The notes: generated by a model from the letters alone, not told the origin. Shown: positions 1-6,834, counted from the stretch's first letter. The stretch is DNA of 6,956 nt from an uncultured Planctomycetaceae bacterium (GCA_903921605.1 CAIXQV010000614.1:1-6956); one strand, 5' to 3'. Numbers and translations are program-made.

Positions 1-521
1 GAATTCTGTGTTGCAGCTCGGGCTGATTTTTGTTCAGCCAATATGCTTCGAACATCCTTCAGCAAGCCGTTGAGTCTTTCCTGCTCACGTTCAACACTGC
101 TGCGACGGTCTTCACTTTGCAGCAACTTCAGCAATGTTTCGAGACTGGCAACGATCTCAGTCTGTTTCTCGGTCGCCGTTCCGAGTTCGCTCTTGCTGAG
201 TAACTCAACAACCTTCTCAATATCTTCTTTGACCTGATCCTCGCGTCCTTTACCAATGGCACGTCGCAGCAGATCGGCTCGCTCCGGATCCTGACGTCCA
301 AGGATATCGGCCATCTGAGTCAGCATTCGTTCAAAGCGAGCATACCGCCCGCTGATCGCCAACGCATCGTCACGCAGATCCTTAGGTGTCACAACCTTTG
401 GGGGCACTGTTTTCTTGTCGGGTTCCGAGTCCGATGATTTTGGCTCCTGAGCAACGACGCCAAACCACATCCACAAACAGGTACAAAAACTTGCCGCAAA
501 GATCATGCTGCGAATATTCAT
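1..521 (-). CDS. Secreted, charged helical protein, hypothetical (3' end beyond window)
   Basis: I do not recognise the family. The frame opens at an ATG (complement of 519-521) and stays open to the left edge, giving about 173 residues with the C-terminus missing. It begins MNIRSMIFAASFCTCLWMWF and has a signal-peptide-like hydrophobic core with likely cleavage after GVVA, before QEPKSS, so export is inferred. After a short Pro/Lys/Ser linker (residues 25-45) the rest is Glu/Lys/Arg/Leu-rich and almost certainly helical, probably coiled coil (for example EKQTEIVASLETLLKLLQSE). GAGGA lies 9 bases before the ATG and supports the start. It lies 104 bases downstream of the 817-aa membrane protein on the same strand and is probably co-transcribed. 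A role as periplasmic partner of that protein is inference from position only. Confidence 0.8.
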   Translation of the reverse strand, partial: MNIRSMIFAASFCTCLWMWFGVVAQEPKSSDSEPDKKTVPPKVVTPKDLRDDALAISGRYARFERMLTQMADILGRQDPERADLLRRAIGKGREDQVKEDIEKVVELLSKSELGTATEKQTEIVASLETLLKLLQSEDRRSSVEREQERLNGLLKDVRSILAEQKSARAATQN

Positions 522-530
522 AGTGATCTA

Positions 531-551
531 TCCTCAGGAGTGGTTCTCCTG
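531..551 (-). promoter_or_regulatory. Hairpin abutting the Shine-Dalgarno of the left-edge gene
   Basis: CAGGAG (535-540) and CTCCTG (546-551) form a perfect 6-bp stem with a 5-base loop. Read on the minus strand, the hairpin ends exactly where the ribosome binding site GAGGA (complement of 531-535) begins, sharing one base with it. A hairpin this close could modulate ribosome access, but nothing in the sequence shows that it does. Confidence 0.35.
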
Positions 552-625
552 CCCTGCTTCAACCTGGCGGTCAGTATTTCACATACAGTTCAGCTGTTGG
601 TCTTGGTTTACACAAATGCTGATCA

Positions 626-3079
626 TTACTTCAGGATATCATCAATGAGCTGATTCTTTTGCAGCTTTTTCGTTTCGTCCCGGTTCTTCTGCAGTTCATC
701 AAGGATGGCCTTCAGATCACGGAGAGCCTCATGAAACTCAGCCATATCTCGAACATTCTCCAGAACCACCTTCAGAGCCAAGATGACCTTTGTCACCTCT
801 GCATTCGCATTCGCGACAAGCAATTCCGTGGGCTGTCCATCCTGCGCGGCGACTCTCAGGGCACTGACGGCTCGGTCGGCAGAAGGTAACATCTCTGCAC
901 TGACAACCTTTAGAGGATCCACGATGGATGATCGCATATTCTCGGCCAGCTGCTGTGGAGGCACGGCGTTGTTGATCAACTGGCGGACGACTTCCTCAAA
1001 GCCTTCAATGATGGAACTCAGCTCGTTAGCCTGTCGACGCAAATTGTTGCCACTGCGCGTCGCACTGGTATTCAGGCTGACTCGATCCTCCTGAACCGCG
1101 TTTGCCCCCGCCTCATCGACTCTCGCAGCAACATCCTTGTGGAACAGCAAGTCGTTGTTGAGTTCTTCCAGCTGGCTGATCACTTCCTCAAACCGCCCAC
1201 GCAGAGCAATCTCACGCGTGTAGAGCAGCGACAGAAGCTCCTCGATGCTAACAATGCGAAACAGCATAGGCTCGCCACGAGTCACACCCGGGGCCGGAAA
1301 GATGTTCGCATCTGTAGCCGTGATTGACAGCGTCAGCGTCTGCCCCTCCGACAGTTCCAGCACCTGAACATCAAACAGTTCGTACGCCTCAGTCTCACTA
1401 CGGCGAAGTTCGAAGTCGGTCGTGTTTTTGTCCGGAATTAAACGAAACGGCCTCGGTCGCCACGTTGATTCATCGTCGACAAGAAACTCAAAAGTTGCCG
1501 ACTTCAATCCGTAGTCATCCTTGATTCTGCCAGCAACCGGAATCTTGGCGAATCGCGTGATAGCATTGTCGATGCCAGTCAGCTGGGCCACAACAACTGG
1601 CGGCTTGTCTTCCAGCCCTTGCACTCGAAGTGTCTCGGGGCTGACTGTCATGACATCGTCGACGTCATGCAGAAAGAAACGCAGGTTGGCATTCGAGGGG
1701 ATCTTCAGAACATCCAATTCTGCAGTCACTGGGACAGTTGTTGTGTCCGGTTCTGAGCCACTTGATGCGACAGTCTCTTTTGCCGTTTCAGGCAGTGGTG
1801 AGGTAATTTCAAATCGAGCAGAAAAGGCCATCCCATCCTGAGTAATCAGTTTTCTTCCGTTGGAGTCTGACGACTGCGAGTCTCTCATGGTCAGTGTTGA
1901 ACCATCGTGGTCTCCTGAGAGCTCAAACTGATCGGAAACAATTCGCACGCCTCGCAGCGCCTTGCTGGAGGTTGCCGTCAGTTCAAATAATGTTCCGATC
2001 GGCAACTGAACTTCACTGCCATTGACGGAAATCGACGTCTCGCGCTGCTGATTCCAGCCGGTGTATTCAGGGTAAACACACTTCAGCACTATCCCATCAA
2101 TCCCAGGCGGATTTACCACATCCACATGATAGGGCGTTCGGCTGCGATAATCGCCAGCCAGCAGTTCCACAATGATCGGTTCCTGCAGACGCGTCACAAC
2201 AAAGCGAAACTTTCGGTTCGATGATGATGTCGGAGAAACGTACGTTCGACTTCGTGAACCATCTGCTCTGATAACATCGACTCGAACACGGTCCGGAACG
2301 ATCCAATCCTGCCCTTCAGTGGGACCACCGTCAGGGACAAACATCTCAAGTTCCAGATCAGCCCCGCGCGGATGACGATACAGAAGTTGATCATCCGCCG
2401 GAACAAATTCGACAGCCCTGTCGCCCGGCTGAGCAATCGCGACCATTTTCAGATCTGTGGTTCGTTCATGGTAGGTTTCATCGCAAAGAACAAATGCACT
2501 CCACCAGCGAGTCAGCAGTTGCGGCTGAGCGATGGCTGTAACGAGCAAAGACAACAGCAACCCGCCCGCGAAGAGACTCAACCGTTTGACTGATGAAATG
2601 TCGAAGATTTCATCAGAGACAACGGTCTCCGCGAGTGCTTCTGCTTCGTGAATCGACCTTTCCAGCATCGGACGTGTCAGCGGCCCCTCAACTGGCAAGC
2701 CTTTTGATGTTTCGATCGATGTGATCAGGCGATCCTGGAACTGCGGAAACCTGCGTTCCAGAATCAACGCGATGTCCAGGTCACGAACGCGGCGCAGGAG
2801 CGGAAAGCAAACGCGACTCGCCAGAAGCCATAACACGGCGGGCAGCATCACGCCCAACAGGATTGCTCGAAGACCGACAGGAAGCTCGAGATGCTGAAGC
2901 AGAAACCAGCCAATGTCCAGAGTGGTGGTCACCCAGAAGACCACGGCCGCAAAACACACCGTGAGCAGGACACCTGTGGCCACGGCATCACGCCGCAATC
3001 GAAAACGCACGCGCCGGATCAGTGCTTGAACTTTCGGCGGAATCGAAATTTGAGTGACTGTTTGAGTCGGTGAAGACAT
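626..3079 (-). CDS. Large three-helix membrane protein, DUF4175-like, with coiled-coil tail
   Basis: This 817-aa protein resembles DUF4175-type proteins and their planctomycete relatives; no enzymatic activity is known to me. Predicted membrane helices lie at about residues 32-53, 69-91 and 166-183. Between the second and third is a cytosolic-looking stretch (DIALILERRFPQFQDRLITS). The long part after helix 3 is beta-rich and contains two family-typical motifs, YPEYTG (336-341) and DDYGL (521-525). From about residue 612 the protein is helical and charged, probably coiled coil to the C-terminus. I prefer the ATG at 3079: AGGGA sits 4 bases before it. A GTG at 3124 would add 15 residues (SGGTTPVGNRCRDN...) that look like untranslated leader. 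It heads a probable minus-strand operon with the secreted helical gene downstream. In planctomycetes such genes often sit with MoxR ATPase, DUF58 and VWA genes, none of which falls in this window. An envelope structural or complex-assembly role is inference. Confidence 0.85.
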   Translation of the reverse strand: MSSPTQTVTQISIPPKVQALIRRVRFRLRRDAVATGVLLTVCFAAVVFWVTTTLDIGWFLLQHLELPVGLRAILLGVMLPAVLWLLASRVCFPLLRRVRDLDIALILERRFPQFQDRLITSIETSKGLPVEGPLTRPMLERSIHEAEALAETVVSDEIFDISSVKRLSLFAGGLLLSLLVTAIAQPQLLTRWWSAFVLCDETYHERTTDLKMVAIAQPGDRAVEFVPADDQLLYRHPRGADLELEMFVPDGGPTEGQDWIVPDRVRVDVIRADGSRSRTYVSPTSSSNRKFRFVVTRLQEPIIVELLAGDYRSRTPYHVDVVNPPGIDGIVLKCVYPEYTGWNQQRETSISVNGSEVQLPIGTLFELTATSSKALRGVRIVSDQFELSGDHDGSTLTMRDSQSSDSNGRKLITQDGMAFSARFEITSPLPETAKETVASSGSEPDTTTVPVTAELDVLKIPSNANLRFFLHDVDDVMTVSPETLRVQGLEDKPPVVVAQLTGIDNAITRFAKIPVAGRIKDDYGLKSATFEFLVDDESTWRPRPFRLIPDKNTTDFELRRSETEAYELFDVQVLELSEGQTLTLSITATDANIFPAPGVTRGEPMLFRIVSIEELLSLLYTREIALRGRFEEVISQLEELNNDLLFHKDVAARVDEAGANAVQEDRVSLNTSATRSGNNLRRQANELSSIIEGFEEVVRQLINNAVPPQQLAENMRSSIVDPLKVVSAEMLPSADRAVSALRVAAQDGQPTELLVANANAEVTKVILALKVVLENVRDMAEFHEALRDLKAILDELQKNRDETKKLQKNQLIDDILK

Positions 3080-3441
3080 GTTGTCCCTGCATCTGTTCCC
3101 GACTGGCGTTGTCCCCCCGGACACCGTCAGTCTGACGGGAGTCTATGCTGTCCCGGCAGGCAGAGAAAGAGACGCCTTTCAGATTCCGTATCCCAACGGG
3201 GTTCTGCATTTTCTCAGGCCGCTGTTCTATTCAGGAGCAGAACACGGCCGGATTATGCCCTGAATCGTTTTACAAACAACCGCGAGTTCGTCGCAATGAC
3301 GATTGAATTTCCTCTAGAATTCTTGTGTTGATGCAAATCCACGGATCCAATGGTATGCCAAAGACCGAACAGGAATCGACTGTTCTCCGGAATGCTCATT
3401 CCGACCGTGTGTCCAATCCATGTTAGTCCCGAGAGCGAACG
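3080..3441. promoter_or_regulatory. Divergent intergenic region with two short hairpins
   Basis: This 362-bp gap separates the minus-strand membrane-protein gene from the plus-strand SHD1 gene and must carry both promoters. I could not place convincing -35/-10 boxes for either. Two perfect hairpins are visible. CCGTCA/TGACGG at 3124-3138 (3-base loop) lies in the leader of the minus-strand gene. CGGAAT/ATTCCG at 3388-3403 (4-base loop) ends 38 bases before the plus-strand ATG. Short frames in this gap have neither ribosome binding sites nor protein-like composition. Confidence 0.5.
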
Positions 3442-4377
3442 ATGAATTCCAAATCCATAGCTGCCCTGCTTGTCGCCATTTCCTGTCTCGTGTCAGAGAC
3501 TACGGTCGCACGTGATTGGACCGACGCAACTGGCAAACACAAGTTCTCAGGAGACCTGATTGCCGCCAGCCCTGAAACGATCCTGCTGCGAGGAAAACGC
3601 AAGACACTTGAGGCGTATGTCGTTTCTGAACTCAGCGAAGCCGATCAGGCGTTCGTAAAGGAGTATTTGGAGTCAAAAACGGATGATGTCGCTCCGGAAA
3701 AAATGCAGACCTGGACTGGTCGAGAAGGAGTCAGTCTTCGCGGTCGAGTGATCGGTTACGGAACACGAACACTTGAGATCACGACTCAGTCTGGAGCAAT
3801 CCAGGTCAACAAGACACCATTGAGCAGAATGGACGAGATCTACAAAAAAATGATGCCAAAGATTGTGGCAGAGTTCGACGACAATTCGGTGAATACGGAA
3901 GCTGATCTTGCGCTCTGGGGACGCAAGCTGAGAGGAAAAGAGAAATCCTTCACTGTTGACGGCGTCCTGATGGAACTTGAAAACGGTGAGAAGATTGCAG
4001 TTCCTTTGTTCCTGTTTTCAGAAAAGGAACGCGAAGTTCTCGAAGCCGGCTGGGACACATGGAAAGCAGAAGCCACCGAAGAGGACGAGCGAAACCGTGA
4101 AAGCTTTCTAGCCGAGGCCTCTGCGGCCGAGTACCACCGTAATCAGGAAGCTGCCGCTCAGGCCAATCAACAGATTCAGTTGATGCAGTTGAGCATGATG
4201 GCTGTAAATGCCGGGTTCGCACACATCTGGCAAGTCCAGATGACGCCTCGACCGGGCGTTCGTGCTCGACCGATGGTTGTTATGGTCCCTGCACAAAACA
4301 GTGCACAAGCTCAGACCCTCGCGGCAGAAAAGTATCCCGCTTTCGTACCCGGCGCAACGGCTCAGGTGAGTTATTAG
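3442..4377 (+). CDS. Secreted protein with one SHD1 domain and two degenerate SHD1-like copies
   Basis: This 311-aa protein begins with a signal peptide (MNSKSIAALLVAISCLVSETTVA, likely cleaved before RDW). Residues 24-77 match the SLA1 homology domain 1 pattern common in planctomycete secreted proteins: R.WTDATGKHKFSGDLI, then ILLR, then LSEADQAFV. Two weaker copies follow. Residues 89-142 have QTWT..., GRVIGYG...LEITT, PLSRMDEIY; residues 157-208 have ALWGRKL, VDGVLMELENGEKIAVPLFLFSEKE. A Glu/Ala/Gln-rich helix (about 209-255) and a Pro/Val/Ala-rich tail complete it. In eukaryotic Sla1, SHD1 binds NPFxD-type peptides; the bacterial ligand is unknown, so a peptide-binding or scaffolding role outside the cytoplasm is inference. 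The start is set by the signal peptide; only a weak GAGAG lies 6 bases upstream. The gene stands alone and is convergent with the next genes. It could equally be annotated as hypothetical with SHD1. Confidence 0.85.
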   Translation: MNSKSIAALLVAISCLVSETTVARDWTDATGKHKFSGDLIAASPETILLRGKRKTLEAYVVSELSEADQAFVKEYLESKTDDVAPEKMQTWTGREGVSLRGRVIGYGTRTLEITTQSGAIQVNKTPLSRMDEIYKKMMPKIVAEFDDNSVNTEADLALWGRKLRGKEKSFTVDGVLMELENGEKIAVPLFLFSEKEREVLEAGWDTWKAEATEEDERNRESFLAEASAAEYHRNQEAAAQANQQIQLMQLSMMAVNAGFAHIWQVQMTPRPGVRARPMVVMVPAQNSAQAQTLAAEKYPAFVPGATAQVSY

Positions 4378-4537
4378 GTTTCGAACACGAATCGCCTGCA
4401 AACGGTAGATCCCATACCCTTCCGCGTGCCGTAAGCTGATGTCCGCCAATGTGACCCCTTCCTGCCTGGAAAATAGGTCGTTCGACGCGTCGGTCGGTCT
4501 CACCGGAGGGAGTTGCGTTGTCAAACCATGAAACGTA

Positions 4538-4559
4538 GGTTGGACATTCTTGTCCGACC
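4538..4559. repeat. 9-bp inverted repeat with TTCT loop
   Basis: GGTTGGACA (4538-4546) pairs with TGTCCGACC (4551-4559) around a 4-base TTCT loop; the only imperfection is one T/G position, a wobble in RNA. The core GTYGGACATTCTTGTCCGAC resembles a palindrome I recall recurring between genes in planctomycete genomes. That recollection is unverified and would need a genome-wide count. Confidence 0.55.
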
Positions 4560-4583
4560 GCGGCTCGACGTACACGAATCCCC

Positions 4584-4738
4584 GCTGGGTGGCATTTCCA
4601 CGCAGAGGGAGTGCGCGAAGGCGCGAGAAGCTTCTCCGACGGCTCTCATCCGAGAGCGTGCATGCCATAAAACTCAACTTGTAGATCTCTGCTTCTCGTT
4701 GCTGCGCAACACAGCCTATCCAAGCTGAGCCACCCAGC
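4584..4738. other. Candidate structured element closed by a 10-bp inverted repeat
   Basis: GCTGGGTGGC (4584-4593) is the exact reverse complement of GCCACCCAGC (4729-4738). Nested inside are GCAGAG/CTCTGC (4602-4607 with 4687-4692), CGCG/CGCG (4614-4625), the 12-bp palindrome GAGAAGCTTCTC (4625-4636), GCTCTC/GAGAGC (4642-4657) and GTTGC/GCAAC (4698-4710). An alternative pairing, CGAGAAGC (4624-4631) with GCTTCTCG (4691-4698), competes with some of these. The layout suits a folded RNA or a short non-autonomous repeat. The sense strand is unknown and no promoter was identified. A single 10-bp inverted repeat at this distance could arise by chance once in a window of this size, so the nesting is the argument. 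Confidence 0.35.
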
Positions 4739-4809
4739 AAATGCAGTAAACCCACGGTAGCCTGTTTTGGGAGAGGAATAGGGATTCATTCAGGTTGCTA
4801 GCCAGCGAT

Positions 4810-5859
4810 TTACAGAACTTGATCATCAACGCGAACAAATGAATCAGGATGTTCTTTCTTGAAGGCTTTGGCCTTTGACAAAGTGATCCCGGAACACTGT
4901 TCGAAAATCAGTTGCGCATCGCTGCGACCCGACATCCAGCTGAAAACACTATCATTTGCAGTACATCGATCAGCCCAAATCGATCTCATTCGAGGCATCT
5001 CACAGATTGTTTGCCAGCAATCCAAGGAAATCTGCATCTGCCGCGGTCTAAAGTTTTTAAGGTTTGGGAGAGTTGCGAACCAATCTCGATTGGCATGACA
5101 CAGAACGTTCGAAGGGAGTATTCCGAGAGTCAACACGCCAATGTCCAACATAGTAACCATTTCCGACCAGTTTCGCAGCAATAGCCCGGTTGACGCCATG
5201 GTGTCCGCTGCGTGCTGCAATGCTGCGGTATTCGTTAAATCACCAAAGCCATCCGCGAAATCAATCGTCAAAGCATTGACGACAGGAATTCCACTCAACT
5301 GAGTAGCAACCTGCGGCGTCAATCGATGAACAGCCAGTTCAAGATCCGTTTTTGTGGGAATCAAAAAGCCAAACTCAGTCTCATCATATGAGTCTCCTCG
5401 TCCTTTCAGAATCTCCCTAGCGGCCTTTGACGAGAGCTTTATCGGCTTCTGTCGCCTGGGTTTAGAATTCTCCAAAAGCTCGCTCAGAATTCGTATCGTG
5501 CAATTGCGAGACACGTCAATGTCTTTACGCGATCCCTTTGTACGGTCACGGACTTTACTAACCGCTGCCAATGCATCTGGAATTCGTTTTTTGACTCTCG
5601 ACAATTCGACGCATCGTGATCGTGTGACATATGCGGCATTCTGCAGAATCGACGAGTCTAAGGTTAGACCTGCAACAATGGCTGCAAACGCGATCACTTC
5701 ATCAGGGCACGAATTCGCTGAGTATTTCCATGACAACAGGTCTGTTTCCCCGGACGCAACGTTAAAACAAAGGCTCTGCGCCTTAATATTATCGAATGGC
5801 CCCGAACCCCAAGTGAGAACGGGGGATTCTTCAATACATTTCCAAGCGTCTACGCTCAT
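4810..5859 (-). CDS. Putative immunity protein with degenerate leucine-rich-like repeats (family not recognised)
   Basis: This 349-aa protein, MSVDAWKCIEESPVL..., has no signal peptide or membrane segment, so it is expected in the cytoplasm. I do not recognise a family. The last third contains three tandem segments of about 25 residues with similar spacing of hydrophobic residues: LPNLKNF...ISLDCWQTI (264-287), MPRMRSI...SVFSWM (288-312) and DAQLIF...ITLSKAKAF (313-337). They resemble worn leucine-rich repeats; residues 189-263 may hold more. The middle (about 85-155) is Lys/Arg-rich. The start is chosen at ATG 5859 because it overlaps the toxin stop as TGATG, with GGGGA 4 bases upstream; an ATG at 5904 would overlap the toxin by 46 bases and has no ribosome binding site. 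A gene directly coupled behind a toxin tip is, by the established logic of polymorphic toxin loci, the best immunity candidate. The function is inferred from position only. Confidence 0.75.
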   Translation of the reverse strand: MSVDAWKCIEESPVLTWGSGPFDNIKAQSLCFNVASGETDLLSWKYSANSCPDEVIAFAAIVAGLTLDSSILQNAAYVTRSRCVELSRVKKRIPDALAAVSKVRDRTKGSRKDIDVSRNCTIRILSELLENSKPRRQKPIKLSSKAAREILKGRGDSYDETEFGFLIPTKTDLELAVHRLTPQVATQLSGIPVVNALTIDFADGFGDLTNTAALQHAADTMASTGLLLRNWSEMVTMLDIGVLTLGILPSNVLCHANRDWFATLPNLKNFRPRQMQISLDCWQTICEMPRMRSIWADRCTANDSVFSWMSGRSDAQLIFEQCSGITLSKAKAFKKEHPDSFVRVDDQVL

Positions 5860-6800
5860 CAAATCCCCAATGCAATCTGGAACAACTCTTCGTCGTCGTA
5901 CCATCTGTTAAATTTGTCACGTCTATCTGTGCCGGTCAATCGGTTGCGATCGTAGCCGTTTTGCTTATTCCAAAGCCCATCATGATCCTGTGACCATTCC
6001 TTGCCACGCTCCAGAAATCTTCGCCCTGTTGCACGGTAATGATCGAGCAGTCGCTGTTCCATCGCTCTGGCTTGAAACTCATTCTTGAAATTCTTCGATG
6101 TCACTCTGAACAAGTTCTTCGCCTTCTCTGTGTTGCCTCCGAACAAAGCGTTTGCAATTCGAGCCGTTGCCGTTCTGACGCGTCCAGCCGTGCCTGTTCC
6201 AACATAAACTACTTCATTCGCCGCATTCCGAATAACGTACACACGCGAACCGCAACTGTTATGCACCAGCACGCCATCTTCACCGACGTAGAAGACATGT
6301 TCTCCGTCGACTTCGATGTTGTATACGGTTTCGCGATTCGGGCGAAGAGCGATTGATTCGACGTGGCGAGTTGTGTCGTCAGCGAGGAGCAGATTTTCGC
6401 CTACTCGCAATTCCCCAGCGGCCACGAACTGTTGCCGATCTTCGCTCCAGAATGGATGGCTGGCAGTTGTGCCGATGGGCTCATCGGAGCCTTCAATCCG
6501 CAGGTTCAGAATCTCGGCGTTCTCGTGGATAAACTTGGTGGTAACGAGGTAGCCGTCGCCAGCCATCGGTGTCGGGCAGGGGCGAATTTCGCGAACCGTG
6601 AAGTCGGCGGAGATGCCGTGTTCCGGGAGATCGACGAAGATCGTGCTGCCGATGGTGAGTGGTTCGGTCTGGAGACCGGATGCAGCAACAGCGTGGGGTG
6701 GCTCGGTCAGGAGACCGGCCACAACATCGGGACCGGCCACAACAACGTGCTCGTTCAGGAGACCGGCACTAACCGCTCCGGTGAGATCGACGAATGGCAC
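5859..6800 (-). CDS. 5'-truncated polymorphic toxin tip: HINT domain plus GIY-YIG-like nuclease
   Basis: The 313-aa frame has three parts. Residues 1-48 are a short repetitive stretch (AGLLNE, AGLLTEP, SGLQTEP). Residues 49-182 are a HINT (intein-like) domain with the block B motif TASHPFW (112-118), AGELRVGE, VYNIEV (159-164) and the C-terminal junction VLVHNS (177-182). From 183 a nuclease-like domain follows: VYVI (187-190) and VYVG (198-201) about ten residues apart are the GIY-YIG core; Arg207/209, Glu248 in ARAMEQRLL and Asn281 in NKQNG are candidate active-site residues. In such proteins HINT releases the toxin, which then cuts nucleic acid in a rival cell. Odd here: the HINT N-terminal block with the nucleophilic Cys is absent. 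The frame begins at GTG 6800 directly after an in-frame TAA (6801-6803) with no ribosome binding site. The long delivery part is also missing. It may be an orphan cassette, a recombination donor or a pseudogene; the toxin domain itself is intact. It is coupled to the 349-aa gene downstream. Confidence 0.75.
   Translation of the reverse strand: MPFVDLTGAVSAGLLNEHVVVAGPDVVAGLLTEPPHAVAASGLQTEPLTIGSTIFVDLPEHGISADFTVREIRPCPTPMAGDGYLVTTKFIHENAEILNLRIEGSDEPIGTTASHPFWSEDRQQFVAAGELRVGENLLLADDTTRHVESIALRPNRETVYNIEVDGEHVFYVGEDGVLVHNSCGSRVYVIRNAANEVVYVGTGTAGRVRTATARIANALFGGNTEKAKNLFRVTSKNFKNEFQARAMEQRLLDHYRATGRRFLERGKEWSQDHDGLWNKQNGYDRNRLTGTDRRDKFNRWYDDEELFQIALGI
6661..6768. repeat. Three imperfect 20-bp direct repeats inside the HINT-side end
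   Basis: Copies lie at 6661-6680, 6701-6720 and 6749-6768, sharing the pattern C(G/T)TC(T/A)GGAGACCGG. Copies one and two are themselves small hairpins (CGGTC/GACCG around 4 bases). A second, 14-bp exact repeat GACCGGCCACAACA occurs at 6713-6726 and 6731-6744, an 18-bp period. In the minus-strand protein these encode SGLQTEP, AGLLTEP, AGLLNE and VVAGP/VVAGL. They could be protein-level repeat units or recombination-prone sequence near the cassette edge. Confidence 0.6.
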
Positions 6801-6815
6801 TTAGTTAACGTGCAA

Positions 6816-6834
6816 GTTGTTGAATCACAACAAC
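6816..6834. repeat. Perfect 7-bp inverted repeat at the cassette edge
   Basis: GTTGTTG (6816-6822) and CAACAAC (6828-6834) pair around the 5-base loop AATCA. It lies 13 bases outside the TAA that closes the toxin frame on its upstream side. It has no T-run and is not a standard terminator. Confidence 0.45.

Larger units (their letters stand above)
4378..4809. other. Gene-free convergent intergenic region rich in inverted repeats
   Basis: This 432-bp stretch lies between the 3' ends of the SHD1 gene (plus) and the putative immunity gene (minus). I find no credible gene: the open frames crossing it lack ribosome binding sites, have arginine- and cysteine-scattered composition, and one runs deep into the SHD1 gene antisense. 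The part from 4538 to 4738 is dense in inverted repeats, listed separately. No hairpin followed by a T-run marks a standard intrinsic terminator for either gene. The stretches 4378-4537 and 4739-4809 show nothing I can name. Confidence 0.6.

Noticed and set aside
1..6. GAATTC exactly at the window start
   Set aside because: It could mark a clone end, but a 6-bp site at the edge is not evidence of anything biological.
3080..3124. GTG start adding 15 residues to the 817-aa membrane protein
   Set aside because: The ATG at 3079 has AGGGA 4 bases upstream, and the extension overlaps a leader hairpin and is not protein-like.
3295..3345. Promoter-like TTGAAT sequence upstream of the SHD1 gene
   Set aside because: No acceptable -10 box lies at 16-18 bases, so no promoter was called.
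4108..4755. 215-codon minus-strand open frame across the convergent gap
   Set aside because: A third of it is antisense to the SHD1 gene, which has signal peptide and domain support. It has no ribosome binding site and its composition is not protein-like.
5860..5904. Upstream ATG for the putative immunity gene
   Set aside because: It has no ribosome binding site and gives a 46-base overlap; the TGATG junction at 5859 is the standard coupled arrangement.
5354..5911. 185-codon plus-strand frame
   Set aside because: It is antisense to the 349-aa gene, which has a coupled start. The translation is Ser/Arg/Thr-rich without domains.
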